Assembly: GCF_013778305.1 (NCBI RefSeq)
Contig: NZ_JACEIC010000002.1
Location: 1,511,623-1,575,622, forward strand
Length of the DNA stretch: 64,000 bases
Direction: 5' to 3'
Origin: Nocardioides agri
GTDB taxonomy: Bacteria; Actinomycetota; Actinomycetes; Propionibacteriales; Nocardioidaceae
Shown here one piece after another: positions 36,688 to 45,572 of the stretch. The position numbers were made by a program, and so were the translations under genes. Positions within the stretch are counted from its first letter, which is position 1. The number at the start of each line of letters is the position of its first letter. The notes beneath the pieces are model-generated. The model had not been told where the DNA came from and did no database searches. It saw only the letters and a list, made by a program, of their open reading frames with translations.

Positions 36688-38073
36688 CTACTTCGTTCCT
36701 GCTTCCAGTGACCACTTGGGTCCGTCGGGGGTGTCCTCGACCTCGATGCCGGCGGCCTTGATCCGGTCGCGGATCGCATCGGCGGTGGAGAAGTCCTTGT
36801 TGGCCCGGGCCTCGGCGCGCTGCTCGAGCAGCCCGGCGAGCAGCGTGTCGACGGCGTCGGTCAACCGCTGGTCGTCGGCGCGGGCGCCCCAGGCCGGGTC
36901 GGCGGGGTGCAGTCCGAGCACGTCGAGCATGGCCAGCACCTGGGCGGCGTACGGCGCCGGGTCGTCGGCCTTGTTGCCGTCGCGCACGGTGTCGTAGATG
37001 ACGGCGACGGCGGCGGGCGTGCCGAGGTCGTCGTCCATCGCCGCGACGAACGCGGCCGGCAGCTCGCCCGGCGCGACCTCGCCGGCCCGCTCGAGGAAGC
37101 CCTCGATCCGGCGGAAGCCCGCGGCCGCCTCGTCCAGCGCCTCGAAGCTGAACTCGACGTGGCTGCGGTAGTGGGCGGCCACGACGTAGAAGCGCAGCTC
37201 GATGCCGCGGTACCTCTCCAGCACCGACGGGATCGTCAGCGAGTTGCCGAGGGACTTGCTCATCTTCTCGCCGGCGGTGGTGATCCACGCGTTGTGCATC
37301 CAGTACGACGCGAACGGGTGGCCCGCCGCGCGGGACTGGGCCTGCTCGTTCTCGTGGTGCGGGAAGCGCAGGTCGACGCCACCGCCGTGGATGTCGAACG
37401 CCGACCCGAGGTACTTGCCGGCCATCGCCGAGCACTCGATGTGCCAGCCGGGCCGGCCGCGGCCCCACGGGCTCGGCCACGACGCGGTCTCCGGCTCGGA
37501 CTGCTTGCGGCCCTTCCAGAGCGCGAAGTCGCGAGGGTCGCGCTTGCCGCGCGGGTCGGCGTCCTCGGCGGCCTCCATGTCGTCGACCTGCTGGCGCGTC
37601 AGCTCGCCGTACGACGGCCACGAGCGCACGTCGAAGTAGACGTCGCCCGAGCCGTCGGCGGCGGGATAGGCGTGGCCCTTCTCGATCAACGTCTCGATCA
37701 GCTCGAGCATCTCCGGCACGTGGCCGGTCGCGAGCGGCTCGTAGGTCGGCGGCGCGACGTTGAGCGCTGCGTAGGCCTTGGCGAGCTCGCGCTGCATCAC
37801 GGCCGCGTGGGCGTACCAGGGCCGGCCGAGGCTCTCGGCCTTCGCGAGGATCTTGTCGTCGATGTCGGTGACGTTGCGGATGAACGTGACGTCGTAGCCG
37901 GTGTGGCGCAGCCAGCGCTGGAGCACGTCGAAGTTGACGGCCGAGCGGACGTGGCCGACGTGCGGCTCGGACTGGACGGTGAGACCGCAGACGTAGATGC
38001 CCGCCTTCCCCTCCTCGAGGGGAACGAAGTCACGGACTTCGCGGGTCGCGGTGTCGTACAGCCTGAAGGTCAC
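36688..38073 (-). CDS. cysS: Cysteine--tRNA ligase
   Basis: Class I aminoacyl-tRNA synthetase of 461 aa that charges tRNA-Cys. The first zinc Cys and HIGH-type motif are in [15 protein letters not shown], the zinc/active-site region is WHIECSAM and FPHHENE, and the KMSKS loop is [12 protein letters not shown] 38073 lies 6 nt after a TAGACT -10 element, so the message is probably leaderless. That -10 overlaps the -10 of the divergent peptidase gene. Downstream it is coupled to rlmB. Confidence 0.97.
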   Translation of the reverse strand: MTFRLYDTATREVRDFVPLEEGKAGIYVCGLTVQSEPHVGHVRSAVNFDVLQRWLRHTGYDVTFIRNVTDIDDKILAKAESLGRPWYAHAAVMQRELAKAYAALNVAPPTYEPLATGHVPEMLELIETLIEKGHAYPAADGSGDVYFDVRSWPSYGELTRQQVDDMEAAEDADPRGKRDPRDFALWKGRKQSEPETASWPSPWGRGRPGWHIECSAMAGKYLGSAFDIHGGGVDLRFPHHENEQAQSRAAGHPFASYWMHNAWITTAGEKMSKSLGNSLTIPSVLERYRGIELRFYVVAAHYRSHVEFSFEALDEAAAGFRRIEGFLERAGEVAPGELPAAFVAAMDDDLGTPAAVAVIYDTVRDGNKADDPAPYAAQVLAMLDVLGLHPADPAWGARADDQRLTDAVDTLLAGLLEQRAEARANKDFSTADAIRDRIKAAGIEVEDTPDGPKWSLEAGTK

Positions 38074-38079
38074 CCGTGA

Positions 38080-38089
38080 AGTCTAGGGT
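38080..38089. promoter_or_regulatory. Overlapping symmetric -10 elements of cysS and the C39-type gene
   Basis: Only 22 bp separate the two GTG starts. The minus-strand -10 TAGACT (38080-38085) and plus-strand -10 TAGGGT (38084-38089) share the central TA, and each is exactly 6 nt from its own start codon. Confidence 0.6.
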
Positions 38090-38095
38090 TTGTGG

Positions 38096-39247
38096 GTGCG
38101 CCGCCCGACATTCGCGATCTTCGCCTGTGCCCTGCTGACATCCCTCCTGGCGGCGCCCCCCGCCGGCGCGGCTCCCGCCCGCCAGATCTCCTACCAGACC
38201 TGGGACCTGCCGAGCGCGCAGCGGACGCTCCCGACTGGGGTCGACCGGCGCTCGTGGACGTCTCCGTGGGCGACGCCCGGCTTCGCGCTCACCCGGCTGG
38301 TCGCGTCGTGGGAGGCACGCACCCCGGGGCGCAGCCGCGTGCGCATCGACGTGCGGGGCAAGGCCGGCGCGTCCACCTCGAGCTGGGACACGCTGGCCGT
38401 CTGGGCGCAGGGTGACCGCCACTTCAAGCGGACGACGCGGGGCGAGCAGGCCGACGACCTCGGCTCCGTCAGCGTCGACACCTGGGTCGTGCCCGACGGC
38501 GTGACGTCCTACCAGCTGCGGGTCACGCTGCTGCGGCGGGCCGGCCAGAAGGCGTCGCCCCGGGTCGACACCGTCGGCGCGATGTCCTCGCTGCTGCCGT
38601 CGGTCTCGTCGGTGCCGACGTCGAAGCCGGGCGTGGCCCGCGGCGTCGTGCTCGACGTGCCGGCGTACTCGCAGATGGTGCACCGCGGCCACTACCCCGA
38701 GTACGGCGCCGGCGGCGAGGCGTGGTGCTCGCCGACCTCCACCGCGATGGTGCTCGGCTACTACGACGCGCTGCCCGGCGCCGCGGCGTACTCCTGGGTG
38801 CCGGCGGGGCACCCGGACCCGTGGGTCGACCACGTCGCCCGGATGACCTACGACTACGCCTACGAGGGCACCGGCAACTGGCCGTTCAACACCGCGTACG
38901 CCGCCACCCGCGTCGACCACGCCTTCGTGACCCGGCTGCGGTCGCTGCGCGAGGCGGAGGAGCTGGTCCGGGCCGGGATCCCCGTCGTCGCGTCGATCGC
39001 GTTCGACCCCGGCGGGCTGACCGGCGCACCCATCGGGTCGACCGACGGGCACCTGCTGGTGATCGTCGGCTTCACCGCCGACGGCGACGTGGTCGTCAAC
39101 GACCCGGCGGCCGCCACCGACGCCGAGGTGCGGCGCACCTACGACCGCGGCGAGTTCGAGAACGCGTGGATCCCGACCTCCGGCGGCACGGTCTACGTCA
39201 TCGCCGACGCCGCCCACCCGCTGCCGGCCGGGCACACCAACTGGTGA
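38096..39247 (+). CDS. Secreted C39-type peptidase-like protein
   Basis: Exported protein of 383 aa with a signal peptide (FAIFACALLTSLLAAPPAGA). It has an N-terminal beta-rich domain and a C-terminal papain-like Peptidase_C39_2 domain. The probable catalytic Cys is in EAWCSPTSTAMVLGYY, His in TDGHLLVIVGF and Asp/Asn in VVVNDPAA. Such proteins are found across actinobacteria; the substrate is unknown. GTG 38096 was chosen from the promoter layout and signal peptide; TTG 38090 is the alternative. Confidence 0.83.
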   Translation: MRRPTFAIFACALLTSLLAAPPAGAAPARQISYQTWDLPSAQRTLPTGVDRRSWTSPWATPGFALTRLVASWEARTPGRSRVRIDVRGKAGASTSSWDTLAVWAQGDRHFKRTTRGEQADDLGSVSVDTWVVPDGVTSYQLRVTLLRRAGQKASPRVDTVGAMSSLLPSVSSVPTSKPGVARGVVLDVPAYSQMVHRGHYPEYGAGGEAWCSPTSTAMVLGYYDALPGAAAYSWVPAGHPDPWVDHVARMTYDYAYEGTGNWPFNTAYAATRVDHAFVTRLRSLREAEELVRAGIPVVASIAFDPGGLTGAPIGSTDGHLLVIVGFTADGDVVVNDPAAATDAEVRRTYDRGEFENAWIPTSGGTVYVIADAAHPLPAGHTNW

Positions 39248-39268
39248 GGCACCGGGCGACCCGCCGTC

Positions 39269-39356
39269 GTTTCATCAAGGGATGAGGGTGAAGCAGCGCT
39301 TCCCTCGACGAACTCGCCAGGGAAAGCGCGGTTTCGACGTCATCCCTTGATGAAAC
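39269..39356. repeat. 88-bp palindromic repeat, copy 2
   Basis: It has the same 17-bp perfect outer arms (GTTTCATCAAGGGATGA and its complement) and equal length to the copy at 23871-23958. Differences between the copies lie in the loop and inner stem. It lies between the convergent C39-type gene and the SDR gene. Confidence 0.85.
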
Positions 39357-39387
39357 CGCAGGCGGCCACAACTCAAGCACAGCCGGC

Positions 39388-40167
39388 TCAGGCGCCGTAG
39401 CCGCCGTCGACGTCCAGCTTCTGCCCGGACACGAACCCGGCCCGGTCGGACGCGAGGAAGCAGACCGCCTCGGCGACGTCGTGGGCGGTGCCGAAGCGGC
39501 GCAGCGGGATGTTGCGCCGGGTGACGGCGAGCGCCTCGTCCGAGAGCTCGCCGGAGTCGATCAGCCGGGCGGCCATGCCGTCGGTGAGCATGCCGGGACC
39601 GACGGCGTTGACGCGGACGCCGTACCGGCCCTCCTCGGCGGCGAGCGCCCTGACCATCGCCTCGACGGCGGCCTTGGGCGCCGACGAGAGCCCGTCGCGC
39701 ACCGGGAAGCGCGTCGTCGCAGCGGTCGTGACCGCGACGATCGAGCCCTGGCTCGCGCGCAGGTGGCGCAGGGCCGGCCGCACGACGGCGAAGAAGCCCG
39801 CGGCGTCGGCCGCGAGCTGGGCGGCCATCTCCTCGGGCTCGACGGCGGAGAGGTGGGTCATCGGCACGTGCGGCCCGGCCGCGTGCACGAGCGTGTGGAT
39901 GCCGCCGTGCGCCGCGACGACGTCGGCCACCACGCGGGCGGCGGCCTCGGCGGCGTCGGGGGCCGCGAGGTCGAGGGCGTGGGCGGATGCGTGGCGGCCC
40001 CACTCCCGGGCCGCCTCGACGACCGCGTTGCCGGCGTCCGGCCGGGTGCGGTAGGTGACGGCGACGTCGGACCCGCGGGTGGCCAGCATCCGGCTGATCG
40101 CCAGACCGATGCCGCCGCTGCCGCCCACCACCAACGCGGCGCCCTCGCTGTCGCGGAAGTCGTCCAT
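39388..40167 (-). CDS. SDR-family protein lacking the catalytic Tyr
   Basis: Rossmann-fold SDR of 259 aa with an intact nucleotide site ([16 protein letters not shown], residues 13-28) and C-terminal [10 protein letters not shown]. The active site is atypical. The YxxxK position reads SSAPK (161-165), so Tyr is replaced by Ser161, and the upstream Ser region reads VTTAATT. Only Lys165 remains of the classical triad. It may be inactive, regulatory, or use another chemistry. ATG 40167 overlaps the stop of the molybdopterin oxidoreductase (TGATG). Confidence 0.82.
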   Translation of the reverse strand: MDDFRDSEGAALVVGGSGGIGLAISRMLATRGSDVAVTYRTRPDAGNAVVEAAREWGRHASAHALDLAAPDAAEAAARVVADVVAAHGGIHTLVHAAGPHVPMTHLSAVEPEEMAAQLAADAAGFFAVVRPALRHLRASQGSIVAVTTAATTRFPVRDGLSSAPKAAVEAMVRALAAEEGRYGVRVNAVGPGMLTDGMAARLIDSGELSDEALAVTRRNIPLRRFGTAHDVAEAVCFLASDRAGFVSGQKLDVDGGYGA

Positions 40168-41735
40168 CACCCCTCCTCGTCCTCGTCGGGCTCCACCGCG
40201 GTGACCTTGATCCGGTGCCACCCGGTCGCGCCGTCCGGCACCGTGCCGTGCTCCTCGCCGGTCTGGGTCTCGCCGTGGGCGTCGATGGCCCGGACGGCGA
40301 GCACGTGGTCGCCCGGCGCGAGGTCGAGCGTCGCGGCCCACTGCACCCACGTGTCCGAGCTGGGCACGGTCCCGAGGGCGGCGCGCTGCCAGGGCCCGTC
40401 GTCCACCGACACCTCGACCGCCTGGATCCCCGTGTGCTGCGCCCAGGCCACGCCCGCGACCCGGGCGCCACCCGTGGCGATCTCGCCACCGCCGCGCGGC
40501 ACGTCGATGCGGGACGCGATCTTGACCGGCCCCTTCTCGGCCCAGCCGCGCTGCGTCCAGTAGGCCTCGATGTCGGCGAAGCGGGTGACCTCGATGTCCA
40601 CCACCCACTTGCAGGCGGACACGTAGCCGTAGAGCCCCGGCACGATCGTGCGCACGGGGAAGCCGTGCTCGATCGGCAGCGGCCGGCCGTTCATCGCGAC
40701 GGCGAGCATCGCGTCGCGGCTGTCGGTGAGCACGCTGAGCGGGGTGCCGCAGGTCCAGCCGTCCTCCGACGTCTGCAGCACAGCGTCCGCGCCCGGCTGC
40801 ACCCCCGCCTCCTCGAGCAGGTCGGCGAGCCGGACCCCGCTCCACCAGGCGTTGCCGATCAGGTCGCCACCGACCTCGTTGGAGACGCAGTTGAGCGTGA
40901 TCCAGGCCTGGGTCATCCGCCGATTGATGAGCTGCTGGTAGGTCAGCACGACCTCGCGCTCGACCAGCCCATGGATGCGGACGCGCCAGTCGACGGGCTC
41001 GATGGCCGGCACCACGAACGCCGTGTCGATCCGGTAGAAGTCCTCCGCCCGGGTGGCCCAGGGCGTGATCCCCTCGACGTCGAGGCGTACGCCGGGGGGC
41101 AGCGTCGGCTCCGTGACGCCGGGGAGCCGCAGCAGCCTGCGCGCCTCCTCGACGTGCCGCCGGCCGCGGCCGACGACCCGGCCCACGCCGCCGGCGGCGA
41201 CGCTGGCGCCCAGGATCAGGCCGGCGCGCAGCAGGAAGGTGCGCCGGGTGTGCTCGGTCCCCGCCGGCGGGGCCGACCCCGGGGCCGGCTCGGGGGCCGC
41301 CGCCAGCCGGCGCAGCGGCTCGGTCAGCAGCGAGAGGCAGACCAGCCAGGTCGCGAACCCGACCGCCACCGGCAGCAGGTCGATCGTCGCACCCCGCGGC
41401 TGCCACCGCACCGCGGCCGCGCCGACCAGCGCGAGCACGCCGTACACGATCACCGGCGCCCACCACGACCGCCGCGCCAGCAGCCCCGCCCAGGCGAACG
41501 CGGCCCCGGCCCCGAGCAGGATCACCAGCAGCAGGAACGGCTTGTCCCAGTGGCCGAGGACCTTGATCGCGCGCTCGACCACCGGCCCGGGCGTGAGCCG
41601 GATGATCCGCTCGGCGATGGCCGTGACCGGGGCGTCGCGGGTCGTCAGCACCATCGCCATGCAGTAGCTGGCGGCCAGGCCGGCGTACCCGGCGATCAGG
41701 CCGGCGACCGACCAACCGGCCCGGGAGCTCCTCAC
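40167..41735 (-). CDS. Membrane-anchored molybdopterin-dependent (sulfite-oxidase-family) oxidoreductase
   Basis: Protein of 522 aa. The N-terminal third has about five transmembrane segments. A twin-arginine-like junction ([22 protein letters not shown]) follows, then the oxidoreductase molybdopterin-binding domain with the Mo-ligating Cys in [12 protein letters not shown]. The C-terminus is an Ig-like Mo-co dimerisation domain. The catalytic domain is expected outside the membrane. The physiological substrate is unknown. The start at GTG 41735 sits 7 nt from a CACAAT hexamer; an ATG at 41762 is the alternative. Confidence 0.87.
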   Translation of the reverse strand: MRSSRAGWSVAGLIAGYAGLAASYCMAMVLTTRDAPVTAIAERIIRLTPGPVVERAIKVLGHWDKPFLLLVILLGAGAAFAWAGLLARRSWWAPVIVYGVLALVGAAAVRWQPRGATIDLLPVAVGFATWLVCLSLLTEPLRRLAAAPEPAPGSAPPAGTEHTRRTFLLRAGLILGASVAAGGVGRVVGRGRRHVEEARRLLRLPGVTEPTLPPGVRLDVEGITPWATRAEDFYRIDTAFVVPAIEPVDWRVRIHGLVEREVVLTYQQLINRRMTQAWITLNCVSNEVGGDLIGNAWWSGVRLADLLEEAGVQPGADAVLQTSEDGWTCGTPLSVLTDSRDAMLAVAMNGRPLPIEHGFPVRTIVPGLYGYVSACKWVVDIEVTRFADIEAYWTQRGWAEKGPVKIASRIDVPRGGGEIATGGARVAGVAWAQHTGIQAVEVSVDDGPWQRAALGTVPSSDTWVQWAATLDLAPGDHVLAVRAIDAHGETQTGEEHGTVPDGATGWHRIKVTAVEPDEDEEG

Positions 41736-41742
41736 GCGCCCG

Positions 41743-41765
41743 ATTGTGGCGCAGTCCGGCATGAT
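41743..41765. promoter_or_regulatory. Divergent -10-like elements, molybdopterin oxidoreductase / ispF
   Basis: Minus-strand CACAAT (41743-41748) is 7 nt from GTG 41735. Plus-strand CATGAT (41760-41765) is 6 nt from GTG 41772. Both are weak matches to TANNNT. Confidence 0.3.
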
Positions 41766-41771
41766 CGGGCT

Positions 41772-42266
41772 GTGCAGCCCCTCCCCCGTGTCGGCATCGG
41801 CACCGACGTCCACCGCCTCGTCGACGGCGCGCCGCTCCACCTCGGGGGTCTCGCCTGGCCCGGCGAGCCGCAGGGCCTGGAGGGGCACTCCGACGCCGAC
41901 GTGGCCGCACACGCCGCGTGCGACGCGCTGCTCTCGGCGGCCGGTCTCGGCGACCTCGGCTCCCACTTCGGCACCTCCGAGCCGCAGTGGGCCGGCGCCG
42001 CCGGCGCGACCCTGCTCGCCGAGTCCGCGGCCCGGGTGCGCGCGGCCGGGTTCGTCGTGGGCAACGTCGCGATCCAGGTGGTCGGCAACCGACCGCGCCT
42101 CGGCCCGCGCCGCGCGGAGGCGGAGGCCGCGCTCTCCGCCGCCGTCGGGGCGCCGGTGAGCATCTCCGCCACCACGACCGACGGCCTCGGCCTCACCGGC
42201 CGCGGCGAGGGCGTCGCGGCGATCGCGACCGCCGTCGTCTGGAGCGCTCCCGAGCCGACGACCTAG
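41772..42266 (+). CDS. ispF: 2-C-methyl-D-erythritol 2,4-cyclodiphosphate synthase
   Basis: MEP-pathway enzyme of 164 aa that cyclises CDP-methylerythritol 2-phosphate. Zinc ligands are in GIGTDVHRL (Asp, His) and the conserved [18 protein letters not shown], with [17 protein letters not shown] at the C-terminus. The ispF stop codon TAG is part of the 6-bp target duplication of the adjacent IS481-type element. The coding sequence is therefore intact but any downstream region was separated. Confidence 0.95.
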   Translation: MQPLPRVGIGTDVHRLVDGAPLHLGGLAWPGEPQGLEGHSDADVAAHAACDALLSAAGLGDLGSHFGTSEPQWAGAAGATLLAESAARVRAAGFVVGNVAIQVVGNRPRLGPRRAEAEAALSAAVGAPVSISATTTDGLGLTGRGEGVAAIATAVVWSAPEPTT

Positions 42267-42267
42267 C
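42262..42267. repeat. Left target-site duplication CCTAGC of the IS
   Basis: Identical to 43396-43401 and fits the NCTAGN target known for IS481 elements. It contains the ispF stop codon and, in the other direction, the transposase stop codon. Confidence 0.85.
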
Positions 42268-43270
42268 TGTACTGATCGGTGAGGTTGGTCAACCTGGTGA
42301 TGGGTGCTGACCCGCCGATCGCGGTGTGGGGCCTGTGGTGGTTGTACTCGTGGAGCCATCCTGCCAGCGCGGCTCGGCGGGCGTTCTCGGAGCGGTAGAG
42401 CTTCTTGAAGGCCCAGCCGTGGGCCAGGGTGCGGTGGAAGCGCTCGATCTTGCCGTTGGTCTGGGGTCGGTAGGGCCGGGTGCGCTTGGGTGTGATGCCG
42501 AGATCGGTGCAGGTATCGCGCCACAGGAACGACCGGTAGCAGCCGCCGTTGTCGGTCAGCACCCGTTCGACGCTCACGCCGCGCACGGCGAACCAGACCA
42601 CCGCGCGGGTCAGGACGGCGGCTGCGGTGGCTGCGGTCTCGTCGTCGTGACACTCGGCGTAGGCCAGGCGGGTGTAGTCGTCGATGACGGTGTGCACGAA
42701 ACAGGTCCCGACCTTGGGGTGGTACTTGCGTGCCTTGATCCCGGTCCGGTCGCGGGTGGCTTGGCGGTTGTGGGCGCCTTGATGCTTGCCCACGTAGCGC
42801 CATCCGCCGCCGTCGGGGATGTTGCCGAGCTTCTTGACGTCTTGGTGCAGCAGCGAGCCGGGGTGGTCGTGCTCGTAGCGTCGGATCGGTTCCCCGGTGG
42901 CTCGGTCGACGTGGGTGAGCCGGTTGATCCGGCACCGCACCAGCACCTTGTGCACCGTGGACGGGGCGAGGCTCACCTGGTCGGCGATCTGGACCGGCCC
43001 GAGACGCTGCTTCCAGCGCAGGTGCACGATCTTGCGGACCACCGGTTGTGGAGTCGCGCGCGGTGAGTGGTGAGGCCGCGAGGATGCGTCGTTCATGCCG
43101 GCCTCGCCGAGTCGTCGGTACCGCTCGGCCCACCGCTTCGCGGTCGGCCAGGACACGTCGTAGCGTTCCGCGGCGCGAGCGATCGGCCAGCCGTCCTCGA
43201 CGATCAGGCGCGCGAGCCGCAGGCGGGCGCGAGGCGTCAGAGCCGCGTTGACATGGGTAGCGTGGGACAC
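42263..43270 (-). CDS. IS481-family DDE transposase
   Basis: Transposase of 335 aa, intact. N-terminal HTH domains ([36 protein letters not shown]) precede an rve-type catalytic core with acidic residues in [19 protein letters not shown] and [12 protein letters not shown] 43270 was selected as the start. The last codon (AGC) and stop (TAG) are made partly from the flanking target duplication, not from the element itself. No frameshift is seen, so the element is probably active. Confidence 0.93.
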   Translation of the reverse strand: MSHATHVNAALTPRARLRLARLIVEDGWPIARAAERYDVSWPTAKRWAERYRRLGEAGMNDASSRPHHSPRATPQPVVRKIVHLRWKQRLGPVQIADQVSLAPSTVHKVLVRCRINRLTHVDRATGEPIRRYEHDHPGSLLHQDVKKLGNIPDGGGWRYVGKHQGAHNRQATRDRTGIKARKYHPKVGTCFVHTVIDDYTRLAYAECHDDETAATAAAVLTRAVVWFAVRGVSVERVLTDNGGCYRSFLWRDTCTDLGITPKRTRPYRPQTNGKIERFHRTLAHGWAFKKLYRSENARRAALAGWLHEYNHHRPHTAIGGSAPITRLTNLTDQYS

Positions 43271-43395
43271 GAAGACCTCCAGGGTTGTGGAAGCGGTTCT
43301 TAGACAGCTCCACTCCACGCCCGGAGGTCTTCGCCTTCCAAGCTCATTCAGATCGTGTCGTCACACGATCTCGACCAACGTGCCCGATCAGTACA
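42268..43395 (-). mobile_element. IS481-family insertion sequence (1128 bp)
   Basis: The terminal inverted repeats begin TGTACTGATCGG at both ends and match at 19 of 23 positions by my count (42268-42290 and 43373-43395). CCTAGC is duplicated on both sides. It inserted between the 3' ends of convergent ispF and the NirD-like gene, into one unit of a tandem 12-bp repeat CCGACGACCTAG. Confidence 0.93.
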
Positions 43396-43401
43396 CCTAG
43401 C
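43396..43401. repeat. Right target-site duplication CCTAGC of the IS
   Basis: Identical to 42262-42267. Directly followed by further copies of CCGACGAC(CTAG). Confidence 0.85.
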
Positions 43402-43408
43402 CGACGAC

Positions 43409-43744
43409 CTAGCCGACGACGACTCGGCGCGGCCCGACCATCACCATGCCGTCGTCCACGCGCACGTCGTAGGCCGGCACGGTGACGTGCGGGTCGTCCA
43501 GGCAGCGGCCGGTGCGCAGGTCGAAGGCGTGCTTGTGCAGCACCGAGGCGACGAACGGCACGCCGTCGCGGACCCCGACGATGCCCTTGGCGAGCACGGA
43601 GGCGTGGGCGAACGGGTCGTGGTTGCCCAGCGCGTAGACCTCGTCGTCCTCGGTCCGGAAGATCGCCAGCGCCTGCCCGTGCACCAGCGCCGTCGCCCCG
43701 CGGGCGACGTCCAGCTCGGTGACACGGCAGACCGGTTGCCACAT
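43409..43744 (-). CDS. NirD-type Rieske-fold small subunit
   Basis: Rieske-fold protein of 111 aa resembling the assimilatory nitrite reductase small subunit NirD. ALGNHDPFAHASVLAKGIVG and VASVLHKHAFDLRTGRC occupy the two loops that hold CxH...CxxH in true Rieske proteins. As in NirD, the cysteine ligands are absent, so no [2Fe-2S] cluster is expected. No nirB gene lies in the window. A TACGTT -10 sits 7 nt before ATG 43744. Confidence 0.85.
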   Translation of the reverse strand: MWQPVCRVTELDVARGATALVHGQALAIFRTEDDEVYALGNHDPFAHASVLAKGIVGVRDGVPFVASVLHKHAFDLRTGRCLDDPHVTVPAYDVRVDDGMVMVGPRRVVVG

Positions 43745-43751
43745 GACGAGC

Positions 43752-43757
43752 AACGTA
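43752..43757 (-). promoter_or_regulatory. Leaderless-type -10 element (TACGTT)
   Basis: On the minus strand, TACGTT ends 7 nt before the ATG of the NirD-like gene. The divergent ispD start at 43814 has TAAAAC 7 nt upstream. Confidence 0.45.
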
Positions 43758-43813
43758 GGCGCGTCGTGTCACGCCGCTGCTTCGCCGTGTGACGGCCGTG
43801 TAAAACTCACCCG

Positions 43814-44485
43814 GTGCCCGCCGCCGTCGTGATCCTCGCCGCCGGGGCCGGCGCCCGCGTCGGCGCCGGCTCCAACAAGGTCCTGCTCCCGCTCGGCGAC
43901 CGCCCGGTGCTGGCGTGGTCGGTGCGCGACGCGCTCGCCGCGGCCGACGTACGACGGGTGCTCGTCGTCGTCCGGGCCGGCGAGGCCGACGCGGTCGGCG
44001 AGGCCCTGGCGCCGGTCCTCGGCGACGCCGAGGTCGGCATCGTCGAGGGCGGCGCGACCCGGCACGCCTCCGAGTGGTCCGCCCTCCAGGCGCTCGCCCC
44101 CGAGATCGACGCCGGCGCGGTCGACGTCGTGGCGATCCACGACGGCGCCCGGCCGCTGGCGGGCACCGCCCTGTTCGAGTCGACGATCGCGGCCGCGCGG
44201 GAGACCGGCGGCGCCATCCCCGGCGTGCGGCTCCCCGGGCTGCTCGCCCTCGACGGCCGGGCGCTGCCCGCGGAGCTCGACGGGGTGCAGACCCCACAGG
44301 CCTTCCGCGCACCCGACCTGCTCGCGGCGTACGCCGCGGCGGCCGCCGACGGCTTCGACGGCACCGATACCGCCGCCTGCTGGTCGCGCTACAGCGACCT
44401 GCCCGTGGCGGCCGTGCCGAGCAGCGCGACGAACCTGAAGATCACCTTCCCCGAGGACCTCGAGCTCGCGCTCAGGCTCGGGTGA
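43814..44485 (+). CDS. ispD: IspD-family cytidylyltransferase lacking the beta-arm motif
   Basis: MEP cytidylyltransferase-like protein of 223 aa. Residues equivalent to E. coli R20, K27, D106, R109, T165 and K213 are all present: LAAGAGAR (R15), K22, HDGARP (D110, R113), QTPQ (T160) and NLKIT (K209). The region between GG at 132-133 and TPQ is shortened, and the usual (R/T)DTxK...VDR arm (E. coli T140, R157) is absent; it reads [20 protein letters not shown]. In homodimeric IspD that arm enters the partner's active site. Its 3' end overlaps the convergent homologue by 14 nt. IspD/TarI-type substrates other than MEP cannot be excluded. Confidence 0.85.
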   Translation: MPAAVVILAAGAGARVGAGSNKVLLPLGDRPVLAWSVRDALAAADVRRVLVVVRAGEADAVGEALAPVLGDAEVGIVEGGATRHASEWSALQALAPEIDAGAVDVVAIHDGARPLAGTALFESTIAAARETGGAIPGVRLPGLLALDGRALPAELDGVQTPQAFRAPDLLAAYAAAAADGFDGTDTAACWSRYSDLPVAAVPSSATNLKITFPEDLELALRLG

Positions 44486-45026
44486 GCTCCGCCAGCAGCC
44501 GCACGTCGTCCTCAGAGCCGACCCGGCGCGCGGACGGGGGTGCCTCGACGAGCTCGACCGGGAAGCGGCGGCGCAGCTCGGTCACGAGCTCCACGAAGTC
44601 CGTCGCAGGGGGCTCCTGCAGCTGCTCGAGCACCGCGGGCGGCAGCACGATCGGCGAGGCGACCGCGACCAGTCCCTCGCGGTCGACCGTCTCGCCGACG
44701 ACGCCGCCCTCGACCACCTTGACCGTGTCGGTCACCGGCCGCACCCCGACCACGACGCAGGCGTGCTCGACGGCGCGCTCGACGCAGGTGGCGATGAAGT
44801 CGGGCGGGGTCATCGGGCACAGCGGGTCGTGCAGCACGAACGGCTCTCCGGCCTCGGCCACCGCGCGCCACGGCGTACCAGTGTCGACCGGCGTCACCCC
44901 CGCCTCACCGAGCGCCCAGGCGGCGGCCGCCACCAGCGCCTCGCCGTGGATGAGCGCGTACGGCAGCCGGCCGCGACCCTCGTCCACGACCGTGCCCAGC
45001 GCGGGCGTCGGCTCGTCGTCGTCCAC
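44472..45026 (-). CDS. Truncated IspD homologue retaining the beta-arm motif
   Basis: Protein of 184 aa clearly related to IspD in its middle. [13 protein letters not shown] (T101, equivalent to E. coli T140) and VDREGL (R116, equivalent to R157) are kept. It lacks the N-terminal LAAGxGxR nucleotide loop; HDAARP has become HDPLCP, TPQ is gone and NLKIT is replaced by SARRVGSED. Alone it should not bind CTP. GTG 45026 is 7 nt from a TAGGGT -10. It lies directly downstream of carD on the same strand, where many actinobacteria carry ispD. Confidence 0.8.
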   Translation of the reverse strand: MDDDEPTPALGTVVDEGRGRLPYALIHGEALVAAAAWALGEAGVTPVDTGTPWRAVAEAGEPFVLHDPLCPMTPPDFIATCVERAVEHACVVVGVRPVTDTVKVVEGGVVGETVDREGLVAVASPIVLPPAVLEQLQEPPATDFVELVTELRRRFPVELVEAPPSARRVGSEDDVRLLAELTRA

Positions 45027-45033
45027 GGCACCG

Positions 45034-45039
45034 ACCCTA
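45034..45039 (-). promoter_or_regulatory. Leaderless-type -10 element (TAGGGT)
   Basis: On the minus strand, TAGGGT ends 7 nt before GTG 45026. It immediately follows the carD terminator, so the IspD-like gene has its own promoter. Confidence 0.5.
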
Positions 45040-45045
45040 AATGCA

Positions 45046-45076
45046 ACGTGGCCCCCGGCAGAGCCGGGGGCCACGT
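45046..45076 (-). terminator. Terminator of carD
   Basis: A perfect 14-bp GC-rich stem (45046-45059 with 45063-45076) closes a 3-nt loop and is followed on the minus strand by a T-rich TTGCATTT, ten nt after the carD stop codon. Confidence 0.85.
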
Positions 45077-45086
45077 CGTCGAGACT

Positions 45087-45572
45087 TCAGGACGCGAGCA
45101 CCTCGTCGAGGAGTGCCTCGGCCTTGTCCTCGTTGGTGTGCTCGGCGAGCGCGAGCTCGGACACCAGGATCTGGCGGGCCTTCGCGAGCATCCGCTTCTC
45201 CCCGGCCGAGAGGCCGCGGTCGCGCTCCCGGCGCCACAGGTCGCGGACGACCTCGGCCACCTTCATCACATCGCCGCTGTGCAGCTTCTCGAGGTTCGCC
45301 TTGTAGCGACGCGACCAGTTGGTCGGCTCCTCGACGTGCGCCGCGCGGAGGATGTCGAACACACGGTCGAGACCCTCCTTGTCGACGACGTCCCGGACGC
45401 CCACGAGGTCGAGGTTGCACGCCGGCACGCGGACCACGAGGTCCTGCTGTGCGACGATCCGGAGAACGAGGTACTGCCTGTCTTCTCCCTTGATGGTCCG
45501 CATCTCGATGTCTTCGATGACTGCGGCTCCGTGGTTCGGGTAAACAACCGTTTCGCCGACGGTGAAAGTCAT
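45087..45572 (-). CDS. carD: CarD-family RNA polymerase-binding transcription regulator
   Basis: Essential actinobacterial regulator (161 aa) that binds the RNA polymerase beta subunit and stabilises open complexes at rRNA and other promoters. The RNAP-interaction domain is at the N-terminus ([20 protein letters not shown]), followed by the DNA-binding helical domain with [25 protein letters not shown] containing the conserved Trp. AGGAAGGGG precedes the ATG. Its terminator is at 45046-45076. Confidence 0.96.
   Translation of the reverse strand: MTFTVGETVVYPNHGAAVIEDIEMRTIKGEDRQYLVLRIVAQQDLVVRVPACNLDLVGVRDVVDKEGLDRVFDILRAAHVEEPTNWSRRYKANLEKLHSGDVMKVAEVVRDLWRRERDRGLSAGEKRMLAKARQILVSELALAEHTNEDKAEALLDEVLAS

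Noticed and set aside
23871..39356. The two 88-bp palindromes as ends of a composite transposon
   Set aside because: They enclose 15 kb of ordinary genes including cysS and rlmB with normal composition, no transposase and no target duplication.
45027..45074. N-terminal extension of the truncated IspD homologue
   Set aside because: It would translate through the carD terminator hairpin and the TAGGGT promoter element.
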